64,000 nt of DNA from Geobacter sp. AOG1 (GCF_019972315.1 NZ_BLIZ01000001.1:2236549-2300548); one strand, 5' to 3'. Positions 8,786 through 18,031 are shown, numbered from the stretch's first letter. Translations and numbers: made by a program. Notes: generated by a model not told the origin, from the sequence alone.

Positions 8786-10936
8786 ATGATCAGGCTTAAC
8801 GACATTCTCGACAAGGTGACCGCCTATAACCCCTCCGCCGATCTGGATCTGGTGAGGAAGGCCTACGTCTTCTGTGCCAAGGTCCACCAGGGGCAGACGC
8901 GCCTTTCGGGGGAGCCGTACCTCGTCCACCCCATGGAAGTTGCTGCGATCCTGGCCGACCTGAAGCTGGATGTGCCGACCGTCGTGACTGGGCTTCTCCA
9001 CGACACCATCGAAGACACCCTTACTACCCACGAAGAGCTGGTGGCCAATTTCGGCGAAGAGGTAGCCAGCCTGGTGGATGGGGTCACCAAGATCAGCAAG
9101 ATCCACTTCAAGACCAAGGAAGAGAGCCAGGCGGAGAATTTCCGCAAGATGCTCCTCGCCATGGCCAACGACATCCGGGTTATCCTCGTCAAGCTTGCCG
9201 ACCGCCTTCACAACATGCGCACCCTCCAGTACCAGCCGGAACCCAAGCAGCGGAGCATCGCCCGGGAGACGATGGACATCTACGCCCCCATTGCCAACCG
9301 GCTCGGCATCTCCTGGATCAAGAGCGAGCTGGAAGACCTCTCCTTCCGCTACCAGGACCCCCAGGTCTACTACGATCTGGCCTCCAAGGTGACGAAGAAG
9401 AAAAAGGAGCGGGAGACCTTCGTCCAGGAAGTCAGGGACATCATCGCTGCGAAACTGGCTGAACACGAGATCAAGGGGGAGGTGTCGGGGCGGAGCAAGC
9501 ACCTTTATTCCATCTTCCGCAAGATGGAGAACCGCAACGTCGATATCGACCAGATCTACGACCTGATCGCCATCCGCATCCAGGTGGATGACATCCGGGA
9601 GTGCTACGAAGTCCTCGGCATTATCCACTCCACCTGGAAGCCGGTTCCCGGCCGTTTCAAGGACTACATCGCTATGCCGAAGGGAAACATGTACCAGTCC
9701 CTCCATACCACGGTGATCGGTCCGTTCGGCGAGCGGATGGAGGTGCAGATCCGGACCGCGGAGATGCATCGGGTCGCCGAGGCAGGGATTGCGGCCCACT
9801 GGAAGTACAAGGAAGGGAAGGGGTACGACGAGAAGGATATCAAACGTTTCGCCTGGCTCCGTCAGCTCCTGGAGTGGCAGCAGGAGCTCCAGGACTCTCG
9901 GGAGTTCATGGACACGGTCAAGGTGGAACTGTTCCCCGAGGAGGTCTACGTCTTCACCCCCAAGGGTGATGTGAAGGGTTTCCCCAAGGGATCCACCCCC
10001 ATCGATTTTGCCTACAGCGTCCATACCGACGTGGGGCACCGCTGTGTCGGGGCCAAGGTGAACGGCAAGCTCGTCCCCCTCAAATACGAATTGAAGACCG
10101 GCGACATCATCGAGGTCGTCACCTCCCCCCATCACACCCCGAGCAAGGACTGGCTGAAGATCGTCAGGAGTTCCCGGGCCCGGAACAAGATCCGGGGATG
10201 GATCAAGACCGAGGAACGGAAGCGGAGCATCTCCCTCGGCCACGAGATCGCCGAAAAGGAGTTCCGCCGCTATTCCCTCAACTACGGCAAGCTCCTCAAG
10301 ACCGGCGAGCTGAAGAAGGTGGCGGGGGAGTTCGGTTTCGTCCATGAAGACGACCTGATGGCCGCCGTCGGCTATGGCAAGCTCTCCATAAACCAGGTGC
10401 TCGGCAAGCTGATTCCGGCGGAACGGCTGGAACAGCACCAGGAACGCAAGGAAACCCGACTCGGCAAGGTCTTCGACAAGCTGACCCGCAAATCGTCCAG
10501 CGCCATCAGCATCAGCGGAGTGGAGGACGTGCTGGTCCGTTTCGGCAAGTGCTGCAACCCGGTTCCCGGCGACGACATCGTCGGCTTCATCACCCGCGGG
10601 CGGGGGGTGACAGTGCATACCGCCGACTGTCAACTGGCCCTGGAGAGCGACCCGGAGCGGCGCATCGACGTCGCCTGGGAGAAGGCCAAACGGTCCGCCC
10701 TGCCGGTCAAGATCAGGGTCTTCTGCTACGACCAGAAGGGCATTCTCGCAGGGATTTCCCAGGCCATCGCTAACAGTGAATCCAACATCACCAGCGCCTC
10801 AATTCAAAGCACCGTTGACAAGCGGGGGGTGAACCTGTTCGAGGTGGAGGTAACGGACCTGGACCACCTGAAGCGGGTGCTGACGAGCATCATGAAGGTG
10901 GAGGGGGTCATCAAGGCGGAGCGCATCAAACACTGA
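8786..10936 (+). CDS. rel: Bifunctional (p)ppGpp synthetase/hydrolase (Rel/SpoT)
   Basis: 716-residue long RSH protein controlling the stringent response. Hydrolase HD domain near the N-terminus shows His48 and His72-Asp73 (LLHDTIEDT) and RLHNMRTL, so hydrolysis looks intact. The synthetase domain has YDLIAIRI, GRFKDYIAMPKGNMYQSLHT and an EVQIRT segment. A TGS domain (VYVFTPKGDVKGFPKGSTP) and a C-terminal ACT domain follow. The GKCCNPVPGDDI segment between TGS and ACT is the conserved CC/zinc-finger region. It lies downstream of gmk and rpoZ, the classic order. The AGG upstream of ATG 8786 is a weak ribosome site. Confidence 0.96.
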   Translation: MIRLNDILDKVTAYNPSADLDLVRKAYVFCAKVHQGQTRLSGEPYLVHPMEVAAILADLKLDVPTVVTGLLHDTIEDTLTTHEELVANFGEEVASLVDGVTKISKIHFKTKEESQAENFRKMLLAMANDIRVILVKLADRLHNMRTLQYQPEPKQRSIARETMDIYAPIANRLGISWIKSELEDLSFRYQDPQVYYDLASKVTKKKKERETFVQEVRDIIAAKLAEHEIKGEVSGRSKHLYSIFRKMENRNVDIDQIYDLIAIRIQVDDIRECYEVLGIIHSTWKPVPGRFKDYIAMPKGNMYQSLHTTVIGPFGERMEVQIRTAEMHRVAEAGIAAHWKYKEGKGYDEKDIKRFAWLRQLLEWQQELQDSREFMDTVKVELFPEEVYVFTPKGDVKGFPKGSTPIDFAYSVHTDVGHRCVGAKVNGKLVPLKYELKTGDIIEVVTSPHHTPSKDWLKIVRSSRARNKIRGWIKTEERKRSISLGHEIAEKEFRRYSLNYGKLLKTGELKKVAGEFGFVHEDDLMAAVGYGKLSINQVLGKLIPAERLEQHQERKETRLGKVFDKLTRKSSSAISISGVEDVLVRFGKCCNPVPGDDIVGFITRGRGVTVHTADCQLALESDPERRIDVAWEKAKRSALPVKIRVFCYDQKGILAGISQAIANSESNITSASIQSTVDKRGVNLFEVEVTDLDHLKRVLTSIMKVEGVIKAERIKH

Positions 10937-10970
10937 AGGGTGACGCCACTTTTCCGCAATCTCTGCGTTG

Positions 10971-11035
10971 CCCTGCGCAGCCCCTTGACTTGCGACAATT
11001 CTAAAGGAATTGGACAGCGAAGGCTGCCCGCAGGG
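10971..11035. repeat. Long imperfect inverted repeat (hairpin element)
   Basis: A 65-nt palindrome between rel and ridA: CCCTGCGCAGCC at the left pairs with GGCTGCCCGCAGGG at the right, and the centre is CAATTC-TAAAG-GAATTG. The 21 nt just before it (10949-10969, CTTTTCCGCAATCTCTGCGTT) differ from 55366-55386 at only two positions, so this belongs to a dispersed intergenic repeat family. Confidence 0.6.
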
Positions 11036-11094
11036 TGAGGCCACAGATCGAATCAATAATTGGCTTTTCCGGAAACAACGGCAAGGAGGGGAAC

Positions 11095-11478
11095 ATGACC
11101 AAGATGGTAATTGCTACTGAGAAGGCGCCGCAGGCGATTGGACCGTATTCCCAGGCCGTTAAGGCGGGGGGATTTCTTTTTCTGTCCGGCCAGATTCCGC
11201 TTGACCCGGCAACCGGTGTTATTCGGGAGGGGGGTATCACGGTCCAGACCGAGCTGGTAATGGAGAACATCGGGGCGGTACTGGCCGCGGCAGGGCTCGG
11301 TTTCGACGATGTGGTGAAGAGCACCATCTTCCTCACCGACCTGGCCAACTTCGCCGTGGTTAACGAGATTTACGGCAGGAGATTTGGTGCGGAGCCGCCG
11401 GCCCGCTCCACGGTGGAAGTGAAGGGTTTGCCGCGGGGCGTCGGGGTGGAGATTGAGGTTATCGCGCTGGCAAACTGA
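11095..11478 (+). CDS. ridA: RidA family enamine/imine deaminase
   Basis: 127 residues. RidA proteins hydrolyse reactive 2-aminoacrylate and related enamines formed by PLP enzymes. Seen: KAPQAIGPYSQAVKAGGFLFLSGQIP near the N-terminus and, near the C-terminus, PPARSTVEVKGLPRGVGVEIE, which carries the family's substrate-binding arginine (RSTVEV). ATG 11095 follows AAGGAGGGG. Upstream ATG 11035-type starts lie in the hairpin flank and are rejected. It is followed by a bidirectional terminator shared with rpmB. Confidence 0.92.
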   Translation: MTKMVIATEKAPQAIGPYSQAVKAGGFLFLSGQIPLDPATGVIREGGITVQTELVMENIGAVLAAAGLGFDDVVKSTIFLTDLANFAVVNEIYGRRFGAEPPARSTVEVKGLPRGVGVEIEVIALAN

Positions 11479-11514
11479 CGGTTCAAGGTTCTACGTTCAA
11501 AGTTTACAGACAAA

Positions 11515-11544
11515 AAGCCGCTAACGCTCAGGGCGTTGCGGCTT
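11515..11544. terminator. Bidirectional terminator between ridA and rpmB
   Basis: AAGCCGC-T-AACGC / GCGTT-GCGGCTT hairpin with a 5-nt loop lies between the converging ridA (+) and rpmB (-) genes; a run of five A (11512-11516) gives U residues for the minus-strand transcript. Confidence 0.65.
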
Positions 11545-11584
11545 CAGGTGGTTATAACCTTGAATCTTGAACGCTGAACCGGTT

Positions 11585-11776
11585 TTAAAGCGCTTTGACC
11601 ACGTGACCGGAACGGATGCAGCGGGTGCAGACCTTGATGCTCTTGATGCTGCCGTTCCTGATGGCCTTGATCTTCTGCAGGTTCGGATGCCAGGTGCGGC
11701 GGGTCTTGTTGTTGGCGTGGCTGACGTTATTACCGAAGCTGGGGCCTTTACCACAGATTTCGCATATTTTGGACAT
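11585..11776 (-). CDS. rpmB: 50S ribosomal protein L28
   Basis: 63-residue ribosomal large-subunit protein beginning [20 protein letters not shown]. Cys pairs at 5/8 (CEIC) and near the C-terminus (CTRC) make this the zinc-binding form. GGAGG lies at ideal spacing before the ATG at 11776. It stands alone on the minus strand, divergent from the YdcF-like gene, with promoters of both presumably in the 111-bp gap. Confidence 0.95.
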   Translation of the reverse strand: MSKICEICGKGPSFGNNVSHANNKTRRTWHPNLQKIKAIRNGSIKSIKVCTRCIRSGHVVKAL

Positions 11777-11887
11777 GGATCGTACCTCCGAATGAACTAA
11801 GCGTCAATTAATAGCAGAATGTTGTCCCGTGCGCAAGAAAAAAGTACGAATCGACCGGTAATTTTCTCGAAAAGGAACTGAGCCGCA

Positions 11888-12490
11888 ATGACGTTCATCA
11901 AGGGGATTTTCTCGCTCCTCATTATCACGCTGGTGATTCTGGCGGTCCTGTTCGTCGATTTTGCCTACAAGACCTTTTCCCTTAGTCCGCAGGAGGTCAA
12001 GCCCGACGCCATCGTAGTGCTCACGGGGGGACGTGGGCGGGTCGAAGAGGGGATCCGGCTCTATCGCGACAACCAGGCGCGCTGGCTCTTTCTCGTCGGG
12101 GTCGATCCGGCGGTGCGCAAGGGGGAGTTGTTCCGGGAGCAGGCTGGTACCCGCGGCGGCGAGGGGGTTATACTGGAGAAGGTCTCCCGCAATACCCTGG
12201 AAAATGCCATCTACGCCCGTGAGCTGGTCGTCCGGCACCAGGTCCATTCCATAAAACTCATCACCTCACGTTACCACATGAAACGGGCCACCCTCATCTT
12301 CCGCAGCGTCCTTCCCAGGGAAGTCGCCATCTATCCCCATCCGGTGGACAGCAAAAACCTGAAGGAAGCCTGGTGGAGTCACGGCGGCAGCTTCCGCCTC
12401 CTCTTTTCCGAATTCTACAAATACTGCCTGTTCCGTTTCTTCTTCCTGTTCGGCTCCGGCGAACTGCGGCCGGCAAGCTTCAACCTCTGA
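11888..12490 (+). CDS. YdcF/SanA/ElyC family (DUF218) membrane protein
   Basis: 200 residues with one N-terminal membrane segment (about residues 5-25, IFSLLIITLVILAVLFV) and then a DUF218 domain. Family signatures seen: DAIVVLTGGRGRVEEGIRLY and SRNTLENAIYARELV, and later LITSRYHMKRATLIF. Members such as ElyC and SanA affect envelope integrity and peptidoglycan or surface glycan carrier recycling, but the reaction is not settled. The soluble domain probably faces the periplasm. AAGGAACTGAG precedes ATG 11888. Family call firm, function open. Confidence 0.82.
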   Translation: MTFIKGIFSLLIITLVILAVLFVDFAYKTFSLSPQEVKPDAIVVLTGGRGRVEEGIRLYRDNQARWLFLVGVDPAVRKGELFREQAGTRGGEGVILEKVSRNTLENAIYARELVVRHQVHSIKLITSRYHMKRATLIFRSVLPREVAIYPHPVDSKNLKEAWWSHGGSFRLLFSEFYKYCLFRFFFLFGSGELRPASFNL

Positions 12491-12582
12491 TCTATAGCTC
12501 TTGGCCAGGCTTACGTGGCGGCGCCTTGTTAATGCCGCTGGCCCTGACACACTCCCGTTCGGAATTAAGCGGAGCGAACCTT

Positions 12583-12891
12583 ATGCATCTCGTGCAGATT
12601 CTGTTGCCCCTCTACGATAACAGCGGCATGCCGTTCCCCCGGAATGAGTACACGCGGGTGCGGGACGTGCTTGCGGAGAAGTTTGGCGGCATTACCACCT
12701 ATGTCCGGTCGCCGGCCGAGGGGATCTGGAAGGAAACCCCCACCATGACGGTGCGGGACGATATCGTCATCTACGAGGTGATGACGGAAGTGCTCGACCG
12801 CGACTGGTGGCGGGACTACCGAAAGAAGCTGGCAGGCCGGTTCCGCCAGGACATGCTGATTGTACGGGTGAGCGAGGTGGAGATCTTGTAG
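12583..12891 (+). CDS. Conserved hypothetical small protein
   Basis: 102 residues, start ATG 12583 with GGAG about 9 nt upstream. The order of predicted strands and the pattern LVQILLPLYDNSG...VRDVLAEKFGGITTY...DIVIYEVMT suggest a small alpha/beta (ferredoxin-like, dimeric barrel) fold, but I do not recognise the family with certainty. No signal peptide, membrane segment or cysteine is present. A terminator follows at 12980, so it ends the unit starting with the YdcF-like gene. Longer in-frame starts (from 12373) overlap that gene and are not supported. Confidence 0.65.
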   Translation: MHLVQILLPLYDNSGMPFPRNEYTRVRDVLAEKFGGITTYVRSPAEGIWKETPTMTVRDDIVIYEVMTEVLDRDWWRDYRKKLAGRFRQDMLIVRVSEVEIL

Positions 12892-12979
12892 CTGGGTGAA
12901 CGCAGCGCGGCTCCCTATCAGGCAACAAATAACCATTGTCGGCGACGATACAAGATGTTATTTTGTGTCAGTTTCTGCA

Positions 12980-13006
12980 CCACAGGGACCCTTCCTGTGG
13001 TTTTTT
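12980..13006 (+). terminator. Intrinsic terminator
   Basis: CCACAGG-GACCCTT-CCTGTGG hairpin followed immediately by six T residues. Confidence 0.8.
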
Positions 13007-13049
13007 ATTGCCGCGGCAGGTGACTTGCCCAACAACGAAAGGACTTACC

Positions 13050-13481
13050 ATGACCGAACTGGACCAGGCACTGGAGGTACTGCGCCAGGATATGAGCGAC
13101 GCCAAGAACCAATCGAAATTTTACGATCTCTTCCTCAATGGCACGTTTTTCGTCCCGACCCTGGACGAGGAGGAGGCGAGCGAAACAGGCGCAGGGGATG
13201 CGGACGGGCAGGTGCTGCCGCTGGTGATCGAGTCAGAGGGGAACGATTACCTGATGCTCTTCGACAGCGAAGAGCGCCTCCATGCCTGGGCGCACGACAA
13301 GGTGAAGAGCGTCAAGGTCCCGGGACACGTACTCGCAGCCACGACGCAGCCGCCACTGCACTGGGCGCTGAATGTGGGCACCCCCTACGCGAAGCAGTTC
13401 CTCCCTGATGAGATCGCCTGGCTCAGGGACGTGGTCGAGCGATGTAACGCCGAAGCGGCTAAAGGGACGGAAGAGGGATAA
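13050..13481 (+). CDS. SseB family protein
   Basis: 143 residues with the SseB N-terminal domain pattern: a helical start (ELDQALEVLRQDMSDAKNQSKFYDLFLNGTFFVPT), then an acidic loop and YLMLFDSEERLHAWA. SseB-domain proteins are poorly characterised; the name comes from a Salmonella type III protein but most members have no secretion link. ATG 13050 follows GAAAGGA; the longer frame from 12936 would run through the terminator and is rejected. A stand-alone gene between two terminators. Function unknown. Confidence 0.72.
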   Translation: MTELDQALEVLRQDMSDAKNQSKFYDLFLNGTFFVPTLDEEEASETGAGDADGQVLPLVIESEGNDYLMLFDSEERLHAWAHDKVKSVKVPGHVLAATTQPPLHWALNVGTPYAKQFLPDEIAWLRDVVERCNAEAAKGTEEG

Positions 13482-13639
13482 AACTCCGTATTCATAACCC
13501 TCGAAACGGCAATCGAACACGGAAAAAGCGGATACCATCTGATAAAGTCGGATGACTGCCGGAAGGTTGGTTGAGGTTGTGGCCTGAGTCCGCAGGTATC
13601 CCGATTATTCCGTGTCCCAGATTCTTTTTTTATGATAGC

Positions 13640-13670
13640 AAAAGGCCGGGGATGGTTTCCCCGGCCTTTT
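13640..13670 (-). terminator. Intrinsic terminator of metG
   Basis: A perfect 13-14 bp stem (AAAAGGCCGGGGA / TCCCCGGCCTTTT) 32 bp after the metG stop, with U-rich tails on both strands, so it can also stop plus-strand transcripts from the SseB-like gene. Confidence 0.85.
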
Positions 13671-13701
13671 GCGTTACCGCTCTTTGTGATGTCTCCCGCC
13701 G

Positions 13702-15231
13702 TTATTCCGCCTTCTCTTCGATCCGCGGGAAGAGCGCCTCGGCCTTGGTGATGACGGTGCCGGCTTTGAGTCCCCCCCACTGCAGGTCGGCCTCGGTCGG
13801 CTTCTGCTCCCCGTTGAGGTAGGCGAGGGCCTTGGCGGCGGTTCGGGGCATGAAGGCCGTCAGCAGGGTGTGGACGATCCGTTGGGATTCCAGCAGGCAG
13901 TACATGACCGTGGCGAGCCGCTCCTTCTGGGCCGGGTCCTTGGCCAAGGTCCAGGGGGCGGTGGCGTCGATGTACTTGTTCCCCGCCGAGATGACCTCCC
14001 ATATCTGCTGCAGTGCCTTGCTGAAGGCGAGTTCGTCCATGCAGGTGTCCACCTGCTTCACCATCGTCTCGGTTCTGGCACGGTAGGCCTCGTCCTGCTC
14101 CGTCAACGCCCCCGGTTCCCGGACGATACCGTCGAAGTACTTGTTGACCATGGCGGTGGAGCGGTTGAGCAGGTTCCCCAGGTCGTTGGCCAGGTCGGAG
14201 TTGATCCGGTTGACGAGGGCTGTGTGGGAGAAATCGCCGTCCAGACCGAAGGGGACCTCGCGGAGGAGGAAGTAGCGCACGGCATCCACTCCGTAACGGT
14301 CGATGAGCATGTTCGGCTCCACCACGTTCTGGAGGCTCTTGCTCATCTTCTGCCCCTCCACGGTCCACCAGCCATGGGCAAAGACCTTCTTCGGCAGGGG
14401 GAGGCCGGCTGCCATGAGGAAGGTGGGCCAGTAGACGGCGTGGAAGCGGAGGATGTCCTTGCCGATGAGGTGCACGTCAACCGGCCAGAACGTGCCGTAG
14501 TTCCCCGCTTCGTCCGGGTAGCCGAGGGCGGTTATATAGTTGGTGAGGGCATCAAACCAGACGTAGATGATGTGTTTCTCGTTCCCCGGCACCGGAATCC
14601 CCCAGGAGAAGGAGGTGCGGGAGACGGAGAGGTCACGCAGCCCCTCCCGGACGAAGGAGAGGATCTCGTTGCGCCGGGATTTGGGCTGGATGAAGTCGGG
14701 GTTTGCCTCTATGTGGGCCAGGAGTTGCTCCTGGTACTTGCTCATCCGGAAGAAGTAGGATTCCTCCTTCAGCTTCTCCGTGGGACGGTTGCAGTCGGGG
14801 CATTTGAAGTCGATGAGCTGGGTCTCGGTCCAGAAGGTCTCGCAGGGGGTGCAGTACCAGTCCTCATACTCCCCCAGGTAGATGTCTCCCTGGGCGAGCA
14901 CCTTTTCAAACAGGTGGGTTACCCCCGATTTGTGCCGTTCCTGGGTGGTGCGGATGAAATCGCTGTAGGATACGTCCAGCTTCTCCCAGAGCGACTGAAA
15001 CCGCTTGACTACCCGGTCTGCCAGTTCCAGCGGGGTCTCCCCGGCGGCGTTGGCGGCCTTTTCCACTTTCTGGCCATGTTCGTCGGTGCCGGTCAGGAAA
15101 AAGACCTCGTATCCCTGGAGTTTCTTGTAACGTGCCAGGACGTCGGCGGCCAGAGTGGTGTAGGCATGGCCGATGTGGGGGACATCGTTGACATAGTAGA
15201 TGGGAGTGGTGACGTAAAATGTCCGGCTCAT
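13702..15231 (-). CDS. metG: Methionyl-tRNA synthetase
   Basis: Class I synthetase charging tRNA-Met. 509 residues. Seen: VPHIGHAYTTL (HIGH motif), zinc knuckle Cys residues in CTPCETFW and CPDC, and KMSKSLQN (KMSKS). It ends after the anticodon-binding helical domain and lacks the C-terminal EMAP-II-like tRNA-binding extension that longer MetG proteins have. ATG overlaps the ricT stop (ATGA, 4 bp), indicating coupled translation at the end of the tmk-holB-ricT-metG block. Confidence 0.96.
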   Translation of the reverse strand: MSRTFYVTTPIYYVNDVPHIGHAYTTLAADVLARYKKLQGYEVFFLTGTDEHGQKVEKAANAAGETPLELADRVVKRFQSLWEKLDVSYSDFIRTTQERHKSGVTHLFEKVLAQGDIYLGEYEDWYCTPCETFWTETQLIDFKCPDCNRPTEKLKEESYFFRMSKYQEQLLAHIEANPDFIQPKSRRNEILSFVREGLRDLSVSRTSFSWGIPVPGNEKHIIYVWFDALTNYITALGYPDEAGNYGTFWPVDVHLIGKDILRFHAVYWPTFLMAAGLPLPKKVFAHGWWTVEGQKMSKSLQNVVEPNMLIDRYGVDAVRYFLLREVPFGLDGDFSHTALVNRINSDLANDLGNLLNRSTAMVNKYFDGIVREPGALTEQDEAYRARTETMVKQVDTCMDELAFSKALQQIWEVISAGNKYIDATAPWTLAKDPAQKERLATVMYCLLESQRIVHTLLTAFMPRTAAKALAYLNGEQKPTEADLQWGGLKAGTVITKAEALFPRIEEKAE

Positions 15232-16169
15232 CGTTTCTCCTTTTTGTTCTTGTCCCGGTTGTCCGACCGGCGGTCGCCGCGGCGCTCGCGACCGCTGCCG
15301 TGACTCTCCTTGGTGTCCGGCTGCCCTTCCTTCCCTTGTTCACGCAACGGTTTCTTCGGGCGGTCCGTTATGTTCTCCGGCTTGATCTCTTCACCCTTCA
15401 ACACCACTTGAACATGATCGTCGGTCCTGACCGTCACGGTGCCGTCCAGCACCCCCAGTTTGACCACTTCCCCTTCCACGTTGCCGTGCTTGACCCGTTT
15501 GCCGCACTTGGGGAGACATCTTTTTAGGGTGCAGTAAGTCTCGTATTCGTAGGAGAGGCAACAGAGCAGCCGGCCACACTGGCCGGATATCTTGGTCGGG
15601 TTGAGGGCGAGATTCTGTTCCTTGGCCATCTTCACCGACACCGGCTCAAATTCACGCAGAAAGGAGGAGCAGCACAGTTCCCGCCCGCAGATGCCGATGC
15701 CACCAACCATTTTGGCCTCGTCGCGCACCCCGATCTGGCGCATCTCGATGCGGGTGTGGAAGGCGTGGGCCAGGTCCTTGACCAACTCGCGGAAATCGAC
15801 CCGGCCGTCGGCGGTAAAGTAGAAGATCGCCTTGCTGCCGTCGAAGAGATACTCGACCCGCACGAGCTTCATGTCCATGCCGCGCTCATTGATCTTGGCG
15901 AGGCAGAGGGCATGGGCCTCCTTCTCCTTGATCGCGTTGCGGGCCGCTGCCTCCAGGTCTTCGGGGAGCGCCTTGCGCGTGATGTTCTTGAGCCCTTCGG
16001 GGGCAGCACCCTTCTCGAATTCCCGGGGCCCCACCACGACGGTAGCGATACTCTTGCCCCGCTCGGTTTCGACGATTACCCTGTCCCCCGGCTTGAGATC
16101 GAGGTTGCCGGCGTTGAAGTCATAGAGCTTGCCGGCAGTGTAAAACTGGATTTTGGCGATTTTTATCAA
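15228..16169 (-). CDS. ricT: RicT/YaaT (PSP1 domain) protein
   Basis: 313 residues with a PSP1 C-terminal domain. In Bacillus the homologue YaaT/RicT works with RicA and RicF in an iron-sulfur complex that affects RNase Y, sporulation and biofilm. Cys-rich motifs seen: CGRELCCSSFLREFEPV and CGRLLCCLSYEYETYC, plus a further CLPKCGK, typical of the family. The last 45 residues are a charged Lys/Arg/Asp/Glu tail not shared by all members. It sits between holB and metG, a common arrangement. Confidence 0.9.
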   Translation of the reverse strand: MIKIAKIQFYTAGKLYDFNAGNLDLKPGDRVIVETERGKSIATVVVGPREFEKGAAPEGLKNITRKALPEDLEAAARNAIKEKEAHALCLAKINERGMDMKLVRVEYLFDGSKAIFYFTADGRVDFRELVKDLAHAFHTRIEMRQIGVRDEAKMVGGIGICGRELCCSSFLREFEPVSVKMAKEQNLALNPTKISGQCGRLLCCLSYEYETYCTLKRCLPKCGKRVKHGNVEGEVVKLGVLDGTVTVRTDDHVQVVLKGEEIKPENITDRPKKPLREQGKEGQPDTKESHGSGRERRGDRRSDNRDKNKKEKR

Positions 16170-16251
16170 AGTTCCTCCAGGGGATCGCTCCCCGCTGCTT
16201 TTTCATTGTTGTTCATCTATGTGCTGCACGTACCTCTCACAGCGTAAAGTG

Positions 16252-17214
16252 TCACGCCTCGGCCAGGCGCATGAACATGACCTCCAGCGCCAGGCGGGTG
16301 TTGACGTTGCGAAATAGTGCGCGGCGGGTTGCCGCGACCTGCTCGATGAGCCCCATGAGGCTGGCCGATGTGAAGCGGGACGCTCCCTTTTCCAGCAGGG
16401 GGAGCAGGTCCCGGTTGGAGAGGTCCCCGCTGCCTTGCCGGAGGAGGAGCATGTCGCGCAGGAACGTGGTGACGAGCTCCAGCATCTCCTGGGCCTTCTC
16501 CTTGTCCGCGGCCAATTCCTCCGCTGCGGCGAACAGGGGTGATATATCCCCCAGGGAAAGGGAGAGAAGCCTTTGGAGCAGTGTCTGCCGCTCCTGCAGG
16601 ACCGTTTCGCTGCTGACGTCCAACGCCTTCCCGATGCTTCCCCCGGCCAGTGCTGCGGCAATGCCGGCAGTTTCGGCCGGCGTTCCTTGGGCGACCAGGT
16701 ACGCTTCGATGGCAGGCTGGGGTATCGCCTGGAACTGGAGCCGCTGGCAGCGGGAGAGGATCGTCGGCAGCATCCCTCCCGGATTAGCCGTGATCAGGAT
16801 GAGAAGAGCGTTGCCGGGAGGTTCCTCAAGGGTCTTCAGCAGGGCATTGCCGGCAGCCGGGTTGAGCCGGTCCGCGCTGTCGATGATGCAGGCCTTCTTG
16901 GGGGCCTCGAAGGGACGAAAGGCCAGTTCACGCTGCAGTTCTCTGATCTGGTCGATCTTGATGAACGCTCCGTCCGGTTCAACCAGGTGCAGGTCGGGGT
17001 GCTGGAGCGCCGCCACTTTGCGACAGGCTGCGCATCGGCCACATCCTTCTCTCTCGGTGCAGAAGATCGACTGGACGAGTGCCAGGGCGGTCTTCCGCTT
17101 GCCGCACCCCTCGATGCCGTCGAACAGGTAGGCATGGGCCAGCTTTCCGCCGGCCTGAGCCCGACGGAGAATGGCGATGCTGCGGTCCTGCCCGATGATG
17201 GAGGCGTAGGGCAT
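16252..17214 (-). CDS. holB: DNA polymerase III delta' subunit
   Basis: 320-residue clamp-loader subunit. Seen: Walker A-like GIEGCGKRKTALAL, a zinc module CTEREGCGRCAACRK, IIDSADRLNPAAGNALLKTLEEPP (Walker B and the SRC-type region) and ILSRCQRLQF. The delta' P-loop often does not bind ATP productively. Its ATG shares a base with the tmk stop (TAATG), so tmk and holB are tightly coupled. Confidence 0.94.
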   Translation of the reverse strand: MPYASIIGQDRSIAILRRAQAGGKLAHAYLFDGIEGCGKRKTALALVQSIFCTEREGCGRCAACRKVAALQHPDLHLVEPDGAFIKIDQIRELQRELAFRPFEAPKKACIIDSADRLNPAAGNALLKTLEEPPGNALLILITANPGGMLPTILSRCQRLQFQAIPQPAIEAYLVAQGTPAETAGIAAALAGGSIGKALDVSSETVLQERQTLLQRLLSLSLGDISPLFAAAEELAADKEKAQEMLELVTTFLRDMLLLRQGSGDLSNRDLLPLLEKGASRFTSASLMGLIEQVAATRRALFRNVNTRLALEVMFMRLAEA

Positions 17215-17858
17215 TATCCCCTCCCGGACAATCTGGCGAGGACGGCCGTTTCTATGGCGGCGGCGGTTTCCTCGACCCCGGCAGCACCGTTGATGACCAC
17301 GAAACGTTTCGGCTCGCGGGCCGCCAGCTGTAAGTAGCCGTCGCGCACCCGGCGATGGAATTCCCTGGCCTCCAGTTCGAACCGCTCTTCCCTGGCGCCG
17401 TCGGTACTGTTGATCCGGGTCATGGCCCGCTCAAGCCCCACCTCTATCGGGCAGTCGAGGAGGACGGTCAGGTCGGGGCGAATCCCTGCCGTCGCCAGCT
17501 CATTGAGCCGGTCGATGGTCTTCCGGTCGAGCTCCCGTCCGTACCCCTGGTAGGCGAGGGTGGCATCGGTGAAGCGGTCGCAGAGCACCACCCGCCCGGC
17601 GGCCAGGGCCGGTGTGACGACTTCGGCCACATGCTGGGCACGCGCCGCGGCGTAGAGGAGGAGTTCAGCCAGCGGGACCAGGGCGCTGTTCTCCGCATCA
17701 AGGAGGATTCCCCGAATCTTGTCGGCAATGGTACACCCCCCCGGCTCCCGTGTCGTGGTTACGCCGGTGCCGAGGGTTTCCAGGCGCTTTGCCAGGATCT
17801 TCATCTGGGTGGTTTTGCCGCACCCCTCGATCCCTTCAAATGTGATGAAGCAGGCCAT
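17214..17858 (-). CDS. tmk: Thymidylate kinase
   Basis: Phosphorylates dTMP to dTDP. 214 residues from ATG 17858, which follows TTGAGGTG. P-loop FEGIEGCGKTTQ (residues 6-17), the DR motif in VLCDRFTDATLAYQGYGR and the dTMP-binding TTREPGG are seen. The longer frame from 17915 adds a hydrophobic leader not found in this family. First gene of the minus-strand block tmk-holB-ricT-metG, divergent from rnc. Confidence 0.95.
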   Translation of the reverse strand: MACFITFEGIEGCGKTTQMKILAKRLETLGTGVTTTREPGGCTIADKIRGILLDAENSALVPLAELLLYAAARAQHVAEVVTPALAAGRVVLCDRFTDATLAYQGYGRELDRKTIDRLNELATAGIRPDLTVLLDCPIEVGLERAMTRINSTDGAREERFELEAREFHRRVRDGYLQLAAREPKRFVVINGAAGVEETAAAIETAVLARLSGRG

Positions 17859-18031
17859 GCAGCACCTCAAGGTTGAAAAATAAAAAATTATAGGAGAGGG
17901 GCGGGAATTAATCAAGATAAAAATCCGGCCAAAGCGGCATATCTATTGATAAAATCTGCATCTTTAGCTATAGTCGTTCAATTGTGATTCATCCGCGGGG
18001 GCGTTCCCCCGACAGGTCATACGGCGGTTTT

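Noticed and set aside
8747..10633. 628-codon minus-strand open frame
   Set aside because: Fully antisense to the rel gene, whose domains are all intact; a GC-driven shadow.
13870..15303. 477-codon plus-strand frame opposite metG
   Set aside because: Shadow of metG; Gly/Val/Glu-rich with no domain.
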